From Asaia bogorensis (GTDB lineage Bacteria; Pseudomonadota; Alphaproteobacteria; Acetobacterales; Acetobacteraceae), in contig CAMBMS010000018.1 in the NCBI GenBank assembly GCA_945868845.1, positions 1 through 59,712 on the forward strand: a DNA stretch of 59,712 nucleotides, read 5' to 3'. Position numbers and translations under genes: made by a program. The notes under the pieces were generated by a model. It saw only the letters and a program-made list of their open reading frames with translations, had not been told where the DNA came from and did not search any database. Positions 18,693-29,000 of this stretch are shown here, piece by piece; within the stretch, counting starts at the first letter, position 1, and every line of letters begins with the position of its first letter.

Positions 18693-18775
18693 AAAAAGGT
18701 CGGGGCCCTGCCCCGAACTCCGCTAAGAACGTATCCTTCCTGGTGGGGATTTTTGGGCAAAGCCCCTATATTCCT
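18693..18775 (+). repeat. dispersed GC-rich repeat, copy B, with a terminator-like hairpin
   Basis: It begins with a stem-loop TCGGGGC / GCCCCGA (18700-18706 and 18710-18716, 3-base loop) two codons after the phosphatase stop. It then shares the GGTGGGG...TGGGCAAAGCCCC pattern with the copy at 15121-15190. It probably serves as the phosphatase terminator. Confidence 0.5.
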
Positions 18776-18839
18776 TACGATTACCACAGCCCGGTTGCTC
18801 CGGTAGCGTGGGGCGGTTAGGTTCGCCCACTTTTTATCG

Positions 18840-18849
18840 CCCCCCCCCC
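18840..18849. repeat. ten-base poly-C tract upstream of an aminotransferase gene
   Basis: A homopolymer of ten C ends 24 bases before the ATG at 18874. Tracts of this length slip during replication, so its length may vary and affect promoter or leader spacing. No promoter elements could be assigned with confidence. Confidence 0.7.
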
Positions 18850-18873
18850 AACCAGGAACGATCGGCCACGTAA

Positions 18874-20076
<1,203 letters not shown>

Positions 20077-21279
20077 ATGCCAATCCTTGCCGAACGCCTG
20101 AACCGGGTTCCTGTTGCTGCGTCAGTACAAATGACGATCAAGGCGCGCGAACTGCGCGCCACCGGTAAGAATGTTATTTCCCTTACCATCGGGGAGCCGA
20201 ATTTCGATACGCCGCCCGTGGCGATTGAAGCGGCACATCAGGCGGCGTTGGCGGGCGATACGAAATATCCGGCGCAGGACGGCACCCTGGCGCTAAGACA
20301 GGCGATCCAGCGCAAGTTTAAACGCGACTCTAACCTCGACTATGCGCTGGATGAAATTTGCGCGTCGAATGGCGGTAAGCAATGCATCTATAATGCGTTG
20401 ATGGCCACCGTCGATCCCGGTGACGAGGCGGTCATTCCGGTTCCCGCCTGGAGTGCCTACTGGCTGATGAACGAGTTGGTCGGCGGTAAATCGGTTCTGG
20501 TCCCGTGCCCGCAGAATAATGGTTTTAAGCCGCGTGCTGAGGATATCGAGGACGCGATCACACCGCGCACCAAATGGCTTATTCTTAATAACCCGAACAA
20601 CCCGACGGGCGCGGCCTGCTCGGCGGAAGAATTAGAAAAAATCGCCGCCGTAATGCGCCGGCATCCACATGTCTGGATCATGTCCGACGACATGTACGAA
20701 CATCTGATATTCGACGCCTTCCAGCACGCAACGATGGCGCAGGTGGCGCCGGATTTGAAAGATCGCACGCTCACGGTAACGGGCGTTTCCAAAACCTATG
20801 CCATGACCGGCTGGCGCATCGGCTTCGCGGCGGGTCCAAAACAATTGATCCGCGCAATGGTGAACATGCAGGGTCAGGTTTCCGCCGGGATTTCCACTGT
20901 CGGCCAAGCCGCCGCCGCCGCCGCGCTGGACGGGCCACAGGATAGCGTGGCCGTGATGGCGGATGCCTATAAGCGCCGCCGTAATTTCGTGGTGGAGGCG
21001 CTGAACGCCTGCCCCGGAATCTCCTGCCACAAGCCGGAGGGTGCGTTCTATGTATTTCCCAATGTCGCCGGCTGCCTTGGAAAAACGACGGCAGGTGGCA
21101 AGAAACTTGAAACTGACCTCGATTTCTGCATGGCGTTGCTAGAGGAAAATCTGGTTGCCACCGTGCATGGCGATGCCTATGGCATGAGCCCCTATCTGCG
21201 CGTCTCCACCGCCACTGATGACGATTCGTTGCATGAAGCCTGTCGCCGAATACGCGCTTTCTGCGACGGACTGCACTGA
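20077..21279 (+). CDS. PLP-dependent class I aminotransferase, second of a tandem pair
   Basis: Exactly the same length (400) as the upstream gene and clearly homologous, but diverged. Visible features are VISLTIGEPNFDTP, NNPNNPTGAACSAEELEKI, MSDDMYEHLIFDAF and the PLP-lysine segment [17 protein letters not shown]. Differences cluster around the substrate-facing stretches (YPAQDGTLALRQAI versus [14 protein letters not shown]), which suggests a different specificity rather than a recent duplicate. It directly follows the first gene (TGAATG) and is followed after one base by a double-GNAT gene, so the three form an operon. Confidence 0.93.
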   Translation: MPILAERLNRVPVAASVQMTIKARELRATGKNVISLTIGEPNFDTPPVAIEAAHQAALAGDTKYPAQDGTLALRQAIQRKFKRDSNLDYALDEICASNGGKQCIYNALMATVDPGDEAVIPVPAWSAYWLMNELVGGKSVLVPCPQNNGFKPRAEDIEDAITPRTKWLILNNPNNPTGAACSAEELEKIAAVMRRHPHVWIMSDDMYEHLIFDAFQHATMAQVAPDLKDRTLTVTGVSKTYAMTGWRIGFAAGPKQLIRAMVNMQGQVSAGISTVGQAAAAAALDGPQDSVAVMADAYKRRRNFVVEALNACPGISCHKPEGAFYVFPNVAGCLGKTTAGGKKLETDLDFCMALLEENLVATVHGDAYGMSPYLRVSTATDDDSLHEACRRIRAFCDGLH

Positions 21280-21280
21280 T

Positions 21281-22294
21281 ATGGCAATCGCCGCGTTGCG
21301 CCCGGGAACGGACGACGACGCGGCTTGGTTCATCGCGCTTATCGGAGCCTGCTGGGCAGAATATCCAGGATGTATTTTCGATGTCGATGGCGAGTTGCCG
21401 GAATTGCGCGCGCTGGCGTCGCATTACGCGACCAAGGGCGGCATGCTCTGGGCGGCCGAGCATGATAACCGGATCGTTGGGATGATCGGCGTGGCGCCGC
21501 TGGACGACGGGGCGTGGGAACTGACGAAAGTTTATGTCGACAGCACCCATCGCGGTAGCGGCCTCGCGCAGACATTGATGGCCGAGGCGGAGGCACATGC
21601 GCGCGCGGCCGGCGCGGTTGAATACAAGTTGTGGACCGATACGCGGTTTGAACGCGCGCATCATTTCTATGAGAAGCTGGGCTATGTGCGGGCCGGGCCG
21701 ATCCGTGTGTTACCGGATATCTCCAACTCGCTGGAATTTCCCTACTGGAAACCCGTGCGCGGCGTGATTGTGCGGCGGTTGGATGCGGCGGGCGCGGCCT
21801 CGGCGGAATGGATGCTGGCGGATATTCTGTGCACCTGCGTGGAAGCGGGAGCTGCGGTTTCTTTCTTACCCCCGCTGGATGTGGGGGTGGCGCGGGATTT
21901 CTATCATCGAATCGCGCGCGATGTCGCCGCAAATACCCGCGTGCTGCTGGCGGGCTGGGTGGATGGCGTGCTGGCGGGTACCGCCACGCTTGATTGCGCC
22001 ACGCCGACGAACCAGCCGCATCGCGCGGATGTGCAGAAAATTCTAGTTCACCCGGATGCCCGCCGGCGCGGCCTGGGGCGCGCCTTGATGCAGGCGCTGG
22101 AAGCGGAAGCTGACGCGGCCGGACGGTCGTTATTAACCCTGGATACGCACGCCGACGACGTGGCGGAGCCGTTATACCGCTCACTAGGCTATCGGGAAGC
22201 CGGGCGCATTCCCGGCTATGCGCTGAATGCCGACGGCACGACGCACGCGACGGTGATCTACTGGAAGACGCTGCGTGAGGCGAGCGCGCTATGA
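21281..22294 (+). CDS. tandem double-GNAT N-acetyltransferase
   Basis: A 337-residue protein with two GNAT domains. The acetyl-CoA pyrophosphate-binding motif occurs twice: LTKVYVDSTHRGSGLAQTLM in the N-terminal half and VQKILVHPDARRRGLGRALM in the C-terminal half. Both domains keep the R/H-R-x-G-x-G/A pattern, so both could bind acetyl-CoA. I set the start at ATG 21281, one base after the aminotransferase stop. An upstream in-frame start overlaps that gene. Linkage to two aminotransferases suggests N-acylation of an amino acid or amine, which is inference. Confidence 0.88.
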   Translation: MAIAALRPGTDDDAAWFIALIGACWAEYPGCIFDVDGELPELRALASHYATKGGMLWAAEHDNRIVGMIGVAPLDDGAWELTKVYVDSTHRGSGLAQTLMAEAEAHARAAGAVEYKLWTDTRFERAHHFYEKLGYVRAGPIRVLPDISNSLEFPYWKPVRGVIVRRLDAAGAASAEWMLADILCTCVEAGAAVSFLPPLDVGVARDFYHRIARDVAANTRVLLAGWVDGVLAGTATLDCATPTNQPHRADVQKILVHPDARRRGLGRALMQALEAEADAAGRSLLTLDTHADDVAEPLYRSLGYREAGRIPGYALNADGTTHATVIYWKTLREASAL

Positions 22295-22914
22295 CGATAC
22301 GCCGGCCCCAACCTTAGCGAATGCAGCCTACGCGAATCTAGCCACAACCAGCCCAGATTTGATAATTTCCGCGGAATTTGGCTAGGGAATTTCACGCTTT
22401 TGCAAAGCTGGAATTCTCGGCGAACTCTATCCTTCACTACCTCGGCCCAGACGGTTTCATAGGCTCTTAGGATTTCCAGCAGCCATATGTTGAGAATCAC
22501 GCCCTTGGAGATCAATTCGCGACCTGGATGATTGGCGGGTGGTCGATGGACTGCCCGATGGCACGATCAGCCATGTGGCCTTACTGCGCTCCGATTTCCG
22601 CCGCGTGCTGGACGAGGGTGGCGCGCCGGCCCTCGCGGCGCAGCGACAGCAGAAGACCGTGGGCCTGCTGGCCGGGCAATTCTGGGATCGTAAATATTTC
22701 CCTTGCCATGTTGCGTCGCAGCAGCCATACGTCCCCTGTGACTTCCGTGATCGCGTAATTGGCGCATTGGCCCATTCGGCCGCCGCCCCTCCCGGGACAT
22801 CTCATCCGAAGCTGGTTCGCCCCCATTGTTACGCGGGGTCGGCGAACAAATAGGCGTACGCATCAGGTGCCGGGGCAAAGTCTCGGCCGGGCGGCGCTGG
22901 AGAGACTGATACCT
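22295..22914. other. 620-base spacer with one possible small gene
   Basis: The left part (22295-22500) is less GC-rich than its surroundings and shows no family motif on either strand. The right part holds the minus-strand small ORF listed at 22581-22775. A plus-strand frame over the same bases also has coding-like composition (GLPDGTISHVALLRSDFRRV), so the region may instead be a decayed gene. Confidence 0.4.
22581..22775 (-). CDS. small hypothetical protein, 64 residues
   Basis: Not recognised. The frame starts at ATG 22775 behind a strong SD (GGGAGGGG about ten bases upstream). It uses codons typical of the genome and reads MGQCANYAITEVTGDVWLLR ending in QHAAEIGAQ. It is divergent from the helicase gene and convergent with the double-GNAT gene. 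The overlapping plus-strand frame is also coding-like, so strand assignment is uncertain. Confidence 0.4.
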   Translation of the reverse strand: MGQCANYAITEVTGDVWLLRRNMAREIFTIPELPGQQAHGLLLSLRREGRRATLVQHAAEIGAQ

Positions 22915-24162
22915 TTGACCCAATCGACCTTTGCCTCCCTCGGCTTGTCCGAGGCTATTCTGCATGCGCTCGCCGCGCATAACTTCACCATTCCAACGCC
23001 GATCCAGTCTGGCGCCATCCCGGCGCTGCTAGCAGGGCACGATCTGCTCGGCATCGCACAGACCGGCACCGGCAAGACGGCGGCCTTCGCGCTGCCCATC
23101 CTGCAAAAGCTGGCGGCGGCGGCATCGCGCCCGAAGCCGTTTCACACCAGGGCACTGATCCTGGCGCCGACGCGCGAACTAGCCTTGCAGATCGACGCGG
23201 CGATCAAGAGTTTTAGTGCCGGGCAGCGCATCTTTACCTGCGCCATCCTCGGCGGCGTGGGACGGCGCCCGCAGGAAGAGCGTATGAAGCGTGGTCCCGA
23301 TATCGTCGTCGGCACGCCGGGACGCATCAAGGATTTGATGAATACCCGCCATCTGCGTCTGGACGATGTGACGCATTTCGTTCTCGACGAGGCCGATCGC
23401 ATGCTCGATCTCGGCTTCATCAAGGATATTCGCCATATCTGTTCTGCGCTGCCCCAGAAACGGCAGTCACTGCTGTTCTCCGCCACCATGCCGGCGGAGG
23501 TGGAGCAACTGGCCAACACCTTGCTGCATCATCCGCAAAAGGTGGAAATAACCCCGGATGTGCGCACCCCGGACAAAATCGAGCAGATCATCCATTTCGT
23601 CGCCACGGCGGAAAAGCGCGCCTTCCTGCAAAGCTTGCTCGCAGATGCGGCGATGGCGCGGGTGATCGTGTTTACCCGCACGAAACACGGCGCCGACCGC
23701 CTGGCCAACGGGCTGGAAGGCGGCGGCATCGCCGTCGAGGCGTTGCATGGCAATAAAAGCCAGTCGCAACGGGAAAAGGCACTCGATCGCTTTCGTTCAG
23801 GACGCGCCCGCGTGCTGGTCGCCACCGATATCGCCGCGCGCGGCATCGATGTGAACGGCATCACCCATGTGGTCAATTACGATTTACCGGTGGAAGCCGA
23901 AAGCTATGTCCACCGCATCGGCCGCACCGCGCGCGCCGGCGCCGCGGGGGTGGCAATCTCGCTCTGCGATCGGTCGGAATATGGTGCGTTGCGCGCCATC
24001 GAACGCGCCGCCAAAATTCGTCTACTGCCCGAAAATATGAGCCATGCAGGCAACGACGAAAAGAAACAGGCCCGTCCGGAAAACCGCCCCAATAGCAACA
24101 AGCCGGGCAACAAACACCGCAACCGCCGCGCCTATAGCGCACCTAGCCGGGCGGCGGCGTGA
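22915..24162 (+). CDS. DEAD-box RNA helicase, RhlE-like
   Basis: ATP-dependent RNA helicase of 415 residues with a short basic tail. The motif series is complete: Q motif FTIPTPIQSGAIP, I AQTGTGKT, Ia PTRELA, Ib TPGR, II DEAD, III SAT, and VI HRIGRTARAG. I chose TTG 22915 (MTQSTFASLGLSEAIL), which has a GGAGAG ten bases upstream. The 52 residues a more distant ATG would add are unlike any helicase N-terminus. Roles in the family include ribosome assembly and mRNA decay. Confidence 0.93.
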   Translation: MTQSTFASLGLSEAILHALAAHNFTIPTPIQSGAIPALLAGHDLLGIAQTGTGKTAAFALPILQKLAAAASRPKPFHTRALILAPTRELALQIDAAIKSFSAGQRIFTCAILGGVGRRPQEERMKRGPDIVVGTPGRIKDLMNTRHLRLDDVTHFVLDEADRMLDLGFIKDIRHICSALPQKRQSLLFSATMPAEVEQLANTLLHHPQKVEITPDVRTPDKIEQIIHFVATAEKRAFLQSLLADAAMARVIVFTRTKHGADRLANGLEGGGIAVEALHGNKSQSQREKALDRFRSGRARVLVATDIAARGIDVNGITHVVNYDLPVEAESYVHRIGRTARAGAAGVAISLCDRSEYGALRAIERAAKIRLLPENMSHAGNDEKKQARPENRPNSNKPGNKHRNRRAYSAPSRAAA

Positions 24163-24192
24163 CGCTAGGCTGATGTTTTTCGGAGAAAGGGC

Positions 24193-24214
24193 GGGGGCAG
24201 ATGCTTCCGCCCCC
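24193..24214. terminator. GC-rich hairpin between convergent rhlE-like and pntB genes
   Basis: GGGGGC (24193-24198) pairs with GCCCCC (24209-24214) across a ten-base loop, in the 133-base gap between two convergent genes. There is no T-run on either side, so it is a weak call. Confidence 0.35.
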
Positions 24215-24295
24215 CATTGGAGCGCTCGTCGCTTACGCTCAGTCGGGTCGGGGCCGGAGCCGACTAAGCGTCAGCAACGAATAATCTAAACTCTC

Positions 24296-25702
24296 TCAGT
24301 GACCCAGAGCCTGCACGATTTCCTCGGTCATTTTCTTTGCGTCGCCAAATAGCATCATCGTATTCGGGCGGAAGAAAAGCTCGTTATCCACCCCGGCATA
24401 ACCCGAGGCCAGGGAGCGTTTGATAAACAGTACCGTTCCAGCCCTCTCCACGTCCAGGATGGGCATGCCATAGATCGCGCTAGTCCGGTCGGTCTTCGCT
24501 GCGGGATTGGTCACGTCGTTGGCGCCAATCACAAAGGCGACGTCGGCGGTGGAGAATTCGTTGTTGACCTCTTCCAGTTCGAAGACCTCGTCATAAGGCA
24601 CGTTGGCTTCGGCCAGCAGGACATTCATGTGGCCCGGCATCCGGCCGGCGACCGGGTGAATGGCGTATTTCACCTCCACTCCTTCTTTCTTTAAGGTGTC
24701 CGCCATTTCGCGCAGCGCGTGCTGCGCCTGCGCGACGGCCATGCCATAGCCGGGTATGATGATCACCTTGGACGCGTTCTTTAAAATAAACGCGGCATCG
24801 TCGGCATTGCCGGCTTTCACCTTCCGGTCACCCTCCGCGCCGACCGGCCCCGCCTGCCCGCTTTCAGTGCCGAAACCACCTAGCAGCACGTTCAGGATGG
24901 AGCGGTTCATCCCCTTGCACATGATATAGGACAGGATCGCGCCGGAGGCGCCGACCAGAGACCCGGTGACAATGAGCGAAAGATTTTGAATGGTGAATCC
25001 GATGCTGCAGGCGGTCCAGCCCGAATAGGAATTCAGCATGGAGACGACGACCGGCATATCCGCACCGCCGACCGGGATGATGAGGAGGAAGCCGAGCACG
25101 AGGGCCAGCGCTGCCATAGCCCAGAACAGCAGATGATTGCCGCCGGTCAGCACGAAAGCCACCGCAAGAACCACCAGCAAGATCCCCAGGCCGAGATTGA
25201 CCTTATACTGACCGGCGAAGGTGATCGGCGCGCCCTTCATCAGCGCCTGCAACTTGGCGAAAGCGATCAACGAACCGGAAAAGGTAATGGCGCCGATGGC
25301 GAGGCCGAGCGACATTTCCACCAGGCTACCGGCATGCAAATGCCCCGGCGTGCCAATGCCGAACGCCTCCGGCGCATTCAGCGCGGCCGCCGCGACGAAC
25401 ACGGCGGCGAGGCCGACGAGTGAGTGAAAAGCCGCGACCAGCTGCGGCAGAGCGGTCATCTCGATCCGCCGGGCGATCACCGCGCCGACGGTGCCACCGA
25501 TGACGATGCCCAGAACTATCAGCCCATAGCCGCTAGCGGAAAATCCACTTTGCAGCAGGGTCGTGGCGGCGGCCACGCCCATGCCGGCCATGCCCATTCG
25601 ATTGCCTTGGCGGGAGGTAACAGGAGACGACAGGCCACGCAGCGCCAGAATGAACAACACGGACGCGACCATATAGGCCAGGGTGGTGAGGGTGGCGGAC
25701 AT
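24296..25702 (-). CDS. pntB: NAD(P) transhydrogenase subunit beta
   Basis: Membrane subunit (dII) plus the NADP(H)-binding dIII domain of the proton-translocating transhydrogenase, which makes NADPH from NADH using the proton gradient. The 468 residues begin with about nine membrane segments. They end in the dIII Rossmann domain with VIIIPGYGMAVAQAQHALRE, HPVAGRMPGHMNVLLAEANV and FVIGANDVTNPAAK. I chose ATG 25702. The 13-residue upstream extension overlaps the preceding gene. It is last in the three-gene pnt operon. Confidence 0.96.
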   Translation of the reverse strand: MSATLTTLAYMVASVLFILALRGLSSPVTSRQGNRMGMAGMGVAAATTLLQSGFSASGYGLIVLGIVIGGTVGAVIARRIEMTALPQLVAAFHSLVGLAAVFVAAAALNAPEAFGIGTPGHLHAGSLVEMSLGLAIGAITFSGSLIAFAKLQALMKGAPITFAGQYKVNLGLGILLVVLAVAFVLTGGNHLLFWAMAALALVLGFLLIIPVGGADMPVVVSMLNSYSGWTACSIGFTIQNLSLIVTGSLVGASGAILSYIMCKGMNRSILNVLLGGFGTESGQAGPVGAEGDRKVKAGNADDAAFILKNASKVIIIPGYGMAVAQAQHALREMADTLKKEGVEVKYAIHPVAGRMPGHMNVLLAEANVPYDEVFELEEVNNEFSTADVAFVIGANDVTNPAAKTDRTSAIYGMPILDVERAGTVLFIKRSLASGYAGVDNELFFRPNTMMLFGDAKKMTEEIVQALGH

Positions 25703-25706
25703 GACC

Positions 25707-26138
25707 TTACTTCGCCCTCTGATTAGCCGCGTGCGCGCCATCGGCTCTACTGCGCGCCTTGAACATCGACAGCATGCGCTGGGTCACCAGGAAGCCGCCG
25801 AAGATGTTCACCGAGGCAAGCATCACGGCCAGGAAGCCGTACGCCATCGCCCAACCGGAGGTGGCCAGCCCGGTTGCCATCATGGCGCCGATGACGATGA
25901 CGGAGCTGATCGCGTTGGTCACCGCCATCAACGGCGAATGCAGTGCCGGGGTAACGTTCCAAACCACGTAATAACCGACAAAGCAGGCCAGCAGGAAAAT
26001 TGTCAACATGAGCAAAAACGGCTCCGCCGCGGTCGCGGCGGGGCCGGCGGCCTCGGCCAGGCTGCGTGCCTGCCCAGCTAGGTCCGCCGCGTGTTCCGCC
26101 AAACGGGCAGCGGCCTCAGCAAGCTGGGATTGGGTCAT
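25707..26138 (-). CDS. pntAb: NAD(P) transhydrogenase subunit alpha part 2
   Basis: Small membrane subunit carrying the first helices of the dII proton channel, split from the NAD-binding part as in Rhodospirillum rubrum. The 143 residues start with an alanine-rich hydrophilic segment. Membrane helices follow ([55 protein letters not shown]). It lies 4 bases upstream of pntB and 37 bases downstream of pntAa. Confidence 0.94.
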   Translation of the reverse strand: MTQSQLAEAAARLAEHAADLAGQARSLAEAAGPAATAAEPFLLMLTIFLLACFVGYYVVWNVTPALHSPLMAVTNAISSVIVIGAMMATGLATSGWAMAYGFLAVMLASVNIFGGFLVTQRMLSMFKARSRADGAHAANQRAK

Positions 26139-26175
26139 GATGTCTGGCGCTCCGGAAGCATGCGGTGGGGGTGGA

Positions 26176-27315
26176 TCAGGCAGCTTGCGCCGGCTGGAAC
26201 TGGGGATGGACGATGGCGCCGTCGCGGGTCAGCAGAACGCCTTTCACGATATCGTCCTCGATGGGAAGCGTCGGAGCTCTCGCGTCCTTGTCCCAGAAAT
26301 TGGTTATGAAGTTCAGCAGGTTGCGGGCGTAGAGGGTGGAGGCGGCAACCGGAATCCTGGCCGGCCAGTTCTGGTGGCCGAGGATGGTGACGCCGTTCGC
26401 GGTGCGGCTGACCTCCCCCGCCACGGTGGCAGCGCAATTGCCGCCGGCATAGGCGGCCAAATCGACGATCACACTGCCCGCGCGCATGGCATCGACCATG
26501 GCCTGGGTCACGATAACAGGCGCACGCCGGCCCATCACGAGGGCAGTGCAGACGATGATATCGTTCTTGGTGACCGTCGCAGTCATCAGTTCCGCCTGTT
26601 TCTGGCGGAAAGCGTCGCTCATTTCCTGGGCATAGGCGCTGGTTTGTCCGGCGGTTTCCTGATCTTGCACCCCGACGAAGGCAGCGCCGAGAGACTTGAT
26701 TTCCTCTTTCGCGGCCGGACGGACATCGGTGGCGGAGACGATGGCGCCGAGGCGACGGGCCGTGGCGATGGCCTGCAAGCCCGCGACACCGGCGCCAATG
26801 ACAAAGACGCGGGCCGGCGGAACCGTGCCGGCGGCGGTCATCATCATAGAAAAACCGCGCTCGAACGCCCAAGCCGCCTCAATCACGGCGCGATAGCCGG
26901 CCAGGTTGGCCTGGCTGGACAGCACATCCATAGATTGTGCGCGGGTGATGCGCGGTAGCAATTCCATCGCCACCACATCGATTCCGGCCTGGGCCAGGTT
27001 GGGCACCAGGGTCGGATCGGCATGGGCCTCAGCCGTACAAACCAGCAAGGCGCCGCGGGGAATCACTGCGCGTTCCCTCGCCTCGGGCATCTGCACGGCG
27101 AAGACGATGCCGGCACCATCCAGTGCCGCATCCGCGTCCAACGCGATTTCGGCCCCTGCAGCCAAAAATTCCGCATCCGAAATGGCTGCGCCGGCGCCGG
27201 CGCCCGCCTCGATCACCACAGTCAGGCCCAGCTCGGTCAATTTCTTGACCGTATCGGGGATGGCCGCGACGCGGTTTTCCGCCGCGCGTCGTTCCTTCAG
27301 CACCGTCAGGCGCAT
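26176..27315 (-). CDS. pntAa: NAD(P) transhydrogenase subunit alpha part 1
   Basis: Soluble dI domain that binds NAD(H) and passes hydride to dIII of PntB. The 379 residues resemble alanine dehydrogenase. They include [20 protein letters not shown] at the start, [20 protein letters not shown] as the Rossmann motif and the mobile-loop region around [19 protein letters not shown] chose ATG 27315. The 18 residues upstream are not family-like. It is first in the pntAa-pntAb-pntB operon. Confidence 0.95.
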   Translation of the reverse strand: MRLTVLKERRAAENRVAAIPDTVKKLTELGLTVVIEAGAGAGAAISDAEFLAAGAEIALDADAALDGAGIVFAVQMPEARERAVIPRGALLVCTAEAHADPTLVPNLAQAGIDVVAMELLPRITRAQSMDVLSSQANLAGYRAVIEAAWAFERGFSMMMTAAGTVPPARVFVIGAGVAGLQAIATARRLGAIVSATDVRPAAKEEIKSLGAAFVGVQDQETAGQTSAYAQEMSDAFRQKQAELMTATVTKNDIIVCTALVMGRRAPVIVTQAMVDAMRAGSVIVDLAAYAGGNCAATVAGEVSRTANGVTILGHQNWPARIPVAASTLYARNLLNFITNFWDKDARAPTLPIEDDIVKGVLLTRDGAIVHPQFQPAQAA

Positions 27316-27559
27316 CCGAGATCTTCCTTCAATTCTGGGGGACTTCCGTGAAACAGGCCAAGACGCCAAACGCCCCTATCCATCAGCTTGAACATGCGGG
27401 AGTGTTCATCCCTCATGCAAGAGGGGGTGCGCAAGGGAGAACCGCCGGATCAGCACGAGGCAACGCCATGAATGTCGCATGCCATCCTGCGTTGAGCCAG
27501 TCGCCGCGTCCAAAAAGAGGATGAGGATAGCGGAACTTGTGTTGCGGCATCGCTAAACC

Positions 27560-28177
27560 TCACTGCTCGCCACGAGCCTGCTCTAACCTATCTCTGCGTT
27601 CCAGCAGCGTCTCACCTTCATAGAGCCAATACATAGGAGCCTGTATTGCTCGCCAATTATAACCAAGGCGATGGATAGCTATCAGTGCGGCCTGGTTAAG
27701 ACTGGTGTGCTGGCCTTCGAATTCAATCGTGGTGTCGTCCACCTTCGTGGCCTTGATGTTTTCATCTCGAGCAAAAGTCAGCATCGCTCCAACAGGCACA
27801 TCTGCTTGCGACAGCCTGAAGCGACCAGCCCGTGCAGCGCTGGCCTCCAATGCTTCAGCATCGCTAGGTTCTGTCAGCACATCTGCACGTGGAGTAGCGT
27901 CTGATAAAGCTGCGATCTCAAGCGCAGCTTTCACGCGGAATGGATCAACACGGAAAAACTCTCTGCTAGAGCGCACACGAAAACTACCAAAGGCCACATG
28001 CAGTTTACCTTCGACAAAGGCTGCATTAGCGACCTCAGCTGCATAATAGCATTTGAACGGAAGAGCTACAGAAGTTGTGTCGAGCTCACGGATACGTTGC
28101 TCAAGTGACGTCGAGGTAAGACCAATCTTGACCAAGCCAGGCATGGCATCATTGATCAGAATGTAGACTATTGCCAT
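27560..28177 (-). CDS. GIY-YIG nuclease-family protein with C-terminal DUF4357/RAMA-like domain
   Basis: A 205-residue protein. Its N-terminus, MAIVYILINDAMPGLVKIGL, is the variant GIY-YIG core of the T5orf172/MUG113 type. It continues with EQRIRELDTT and CYYAAEV, and the conserved Glu lies in VEGKLH. The C-terminal third (PVGAMLTFARDENIKATKVD and SLNQAALIAIHRLGYNW) resembles the DUF4357/RAMA module found in nucleic-acid-modifying systems. Base composition is visibly less GC-rich than neighbouring genes, and it lies beside a tRNA gene, so transfer is likely. The role could be defence, repair or homing. Confidence 0.8.
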   Translation of the reverse strand: MAIVYILINDAMPGLVKIGLTSTSLEQRIRELDTTSVALPFKCYYAAEVANAAFVEGKLHVAFGSFRVRSSREFFRVDPFRVKAALEIAALSDATPRADVLTEPSDAEALEASAARAGRFRLSQADVPVGAMLTFARDENIKATKVDDTTIEFEGQHTSLNQAALIAIHRLGYNWRAIQAPMYWLYEGETLLERRDRLEQARGEQ

Positions 28178-28715
28178 TTCGCTAGCTTCCTTTGCCTACA
28201 TCATTTGGTTTCAGTCATGTTGTCAGCCAAAACTCAGAAGGTTTCATCGAGAGCAGTTCATAATTTATGTTTTACCAATCCGGGTAGGGTGGGGGTTCGT
28301 GGATCGGGGTTTTTAGGCCCCCCGGGGAGGGCACTGGCTGCTCGAGCTAATGTGGCAGTACCAAATTGGCCAACCGTCCCAGTTTGTTCGGCAGTGACCG
28401 GCGCCAAGTGGTGGGTATAATGGTGGGTATGTCGCCGAGGCGTACTGTTAACATATTGAACAAAAAAACATAAATATTGAAATGTGGCGGATGGGGTGCC
28501 AGCTACCCCCCGGACCCGACAGAAGGACAATCCCCGCCCGTTCTTTCGCTTCCACCCGCTGGTGCCGAGGGAGACCGACACCTACCGCCTGCCACTGGAG
28601 ACAGCGAAGGCGGTGATCGGGGATACTATCATTTGATTTCGCTTACCGCACGCTTACCGGAAACATCGAGCCCTGGAAGATGTTCGGGTTTTCGCCTCTA
28701 ACTCTTTGAAATCAA
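28178..28715. other. gene-poor spacer between GIY-YIG gene and tRNA-Thr, probable island remnant
   Basis: No intact gene is present. The stretch contains a direct repeat TGGTGGGTAT (separated by two bases, near 28412-28432), an AT-rich patch near 28448-28480, and GTGGCGGATGGGGTG near 28483, which resembles the 3' end of a tRNA-Ser gene on the complement. TTTGAAATCAATGGTGCC abuts the tRNA-Thr 3' end. These are the kinds of sequence seen at integrase attachment sites, but no integrase frame survives. Confidence 0.4.
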
Positions 28716-28790
<75 letters not shown>

Positions 28791-29000
28791 AAATGCTGAT
28801 CGCCTGCAATACTATTTTCGCGATTGCGGCAGCAGGCATATCCGCGGGACGGGCGGGCGGTGTTTCGCATGGCCCGCCTGTTCGGGCAAGTCTTGTGGCA
28901 GGGCGGATCGGTGTGGGGTGGCCACTCGTCGAGGTGGGGAACCGATGATAGCCTTGTCGGTATGCCACAGTCGTTGTGGGCCGGATGGGGAGAGGGTGCC

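Noticed and set aside
22759-22914. ATG start 52 codons upstream for the DEAD-box helicase
   Set aside because: The extra residues are unlike helicase N-termini, and the TTG at 22915 has a well-placed GGAGAG.
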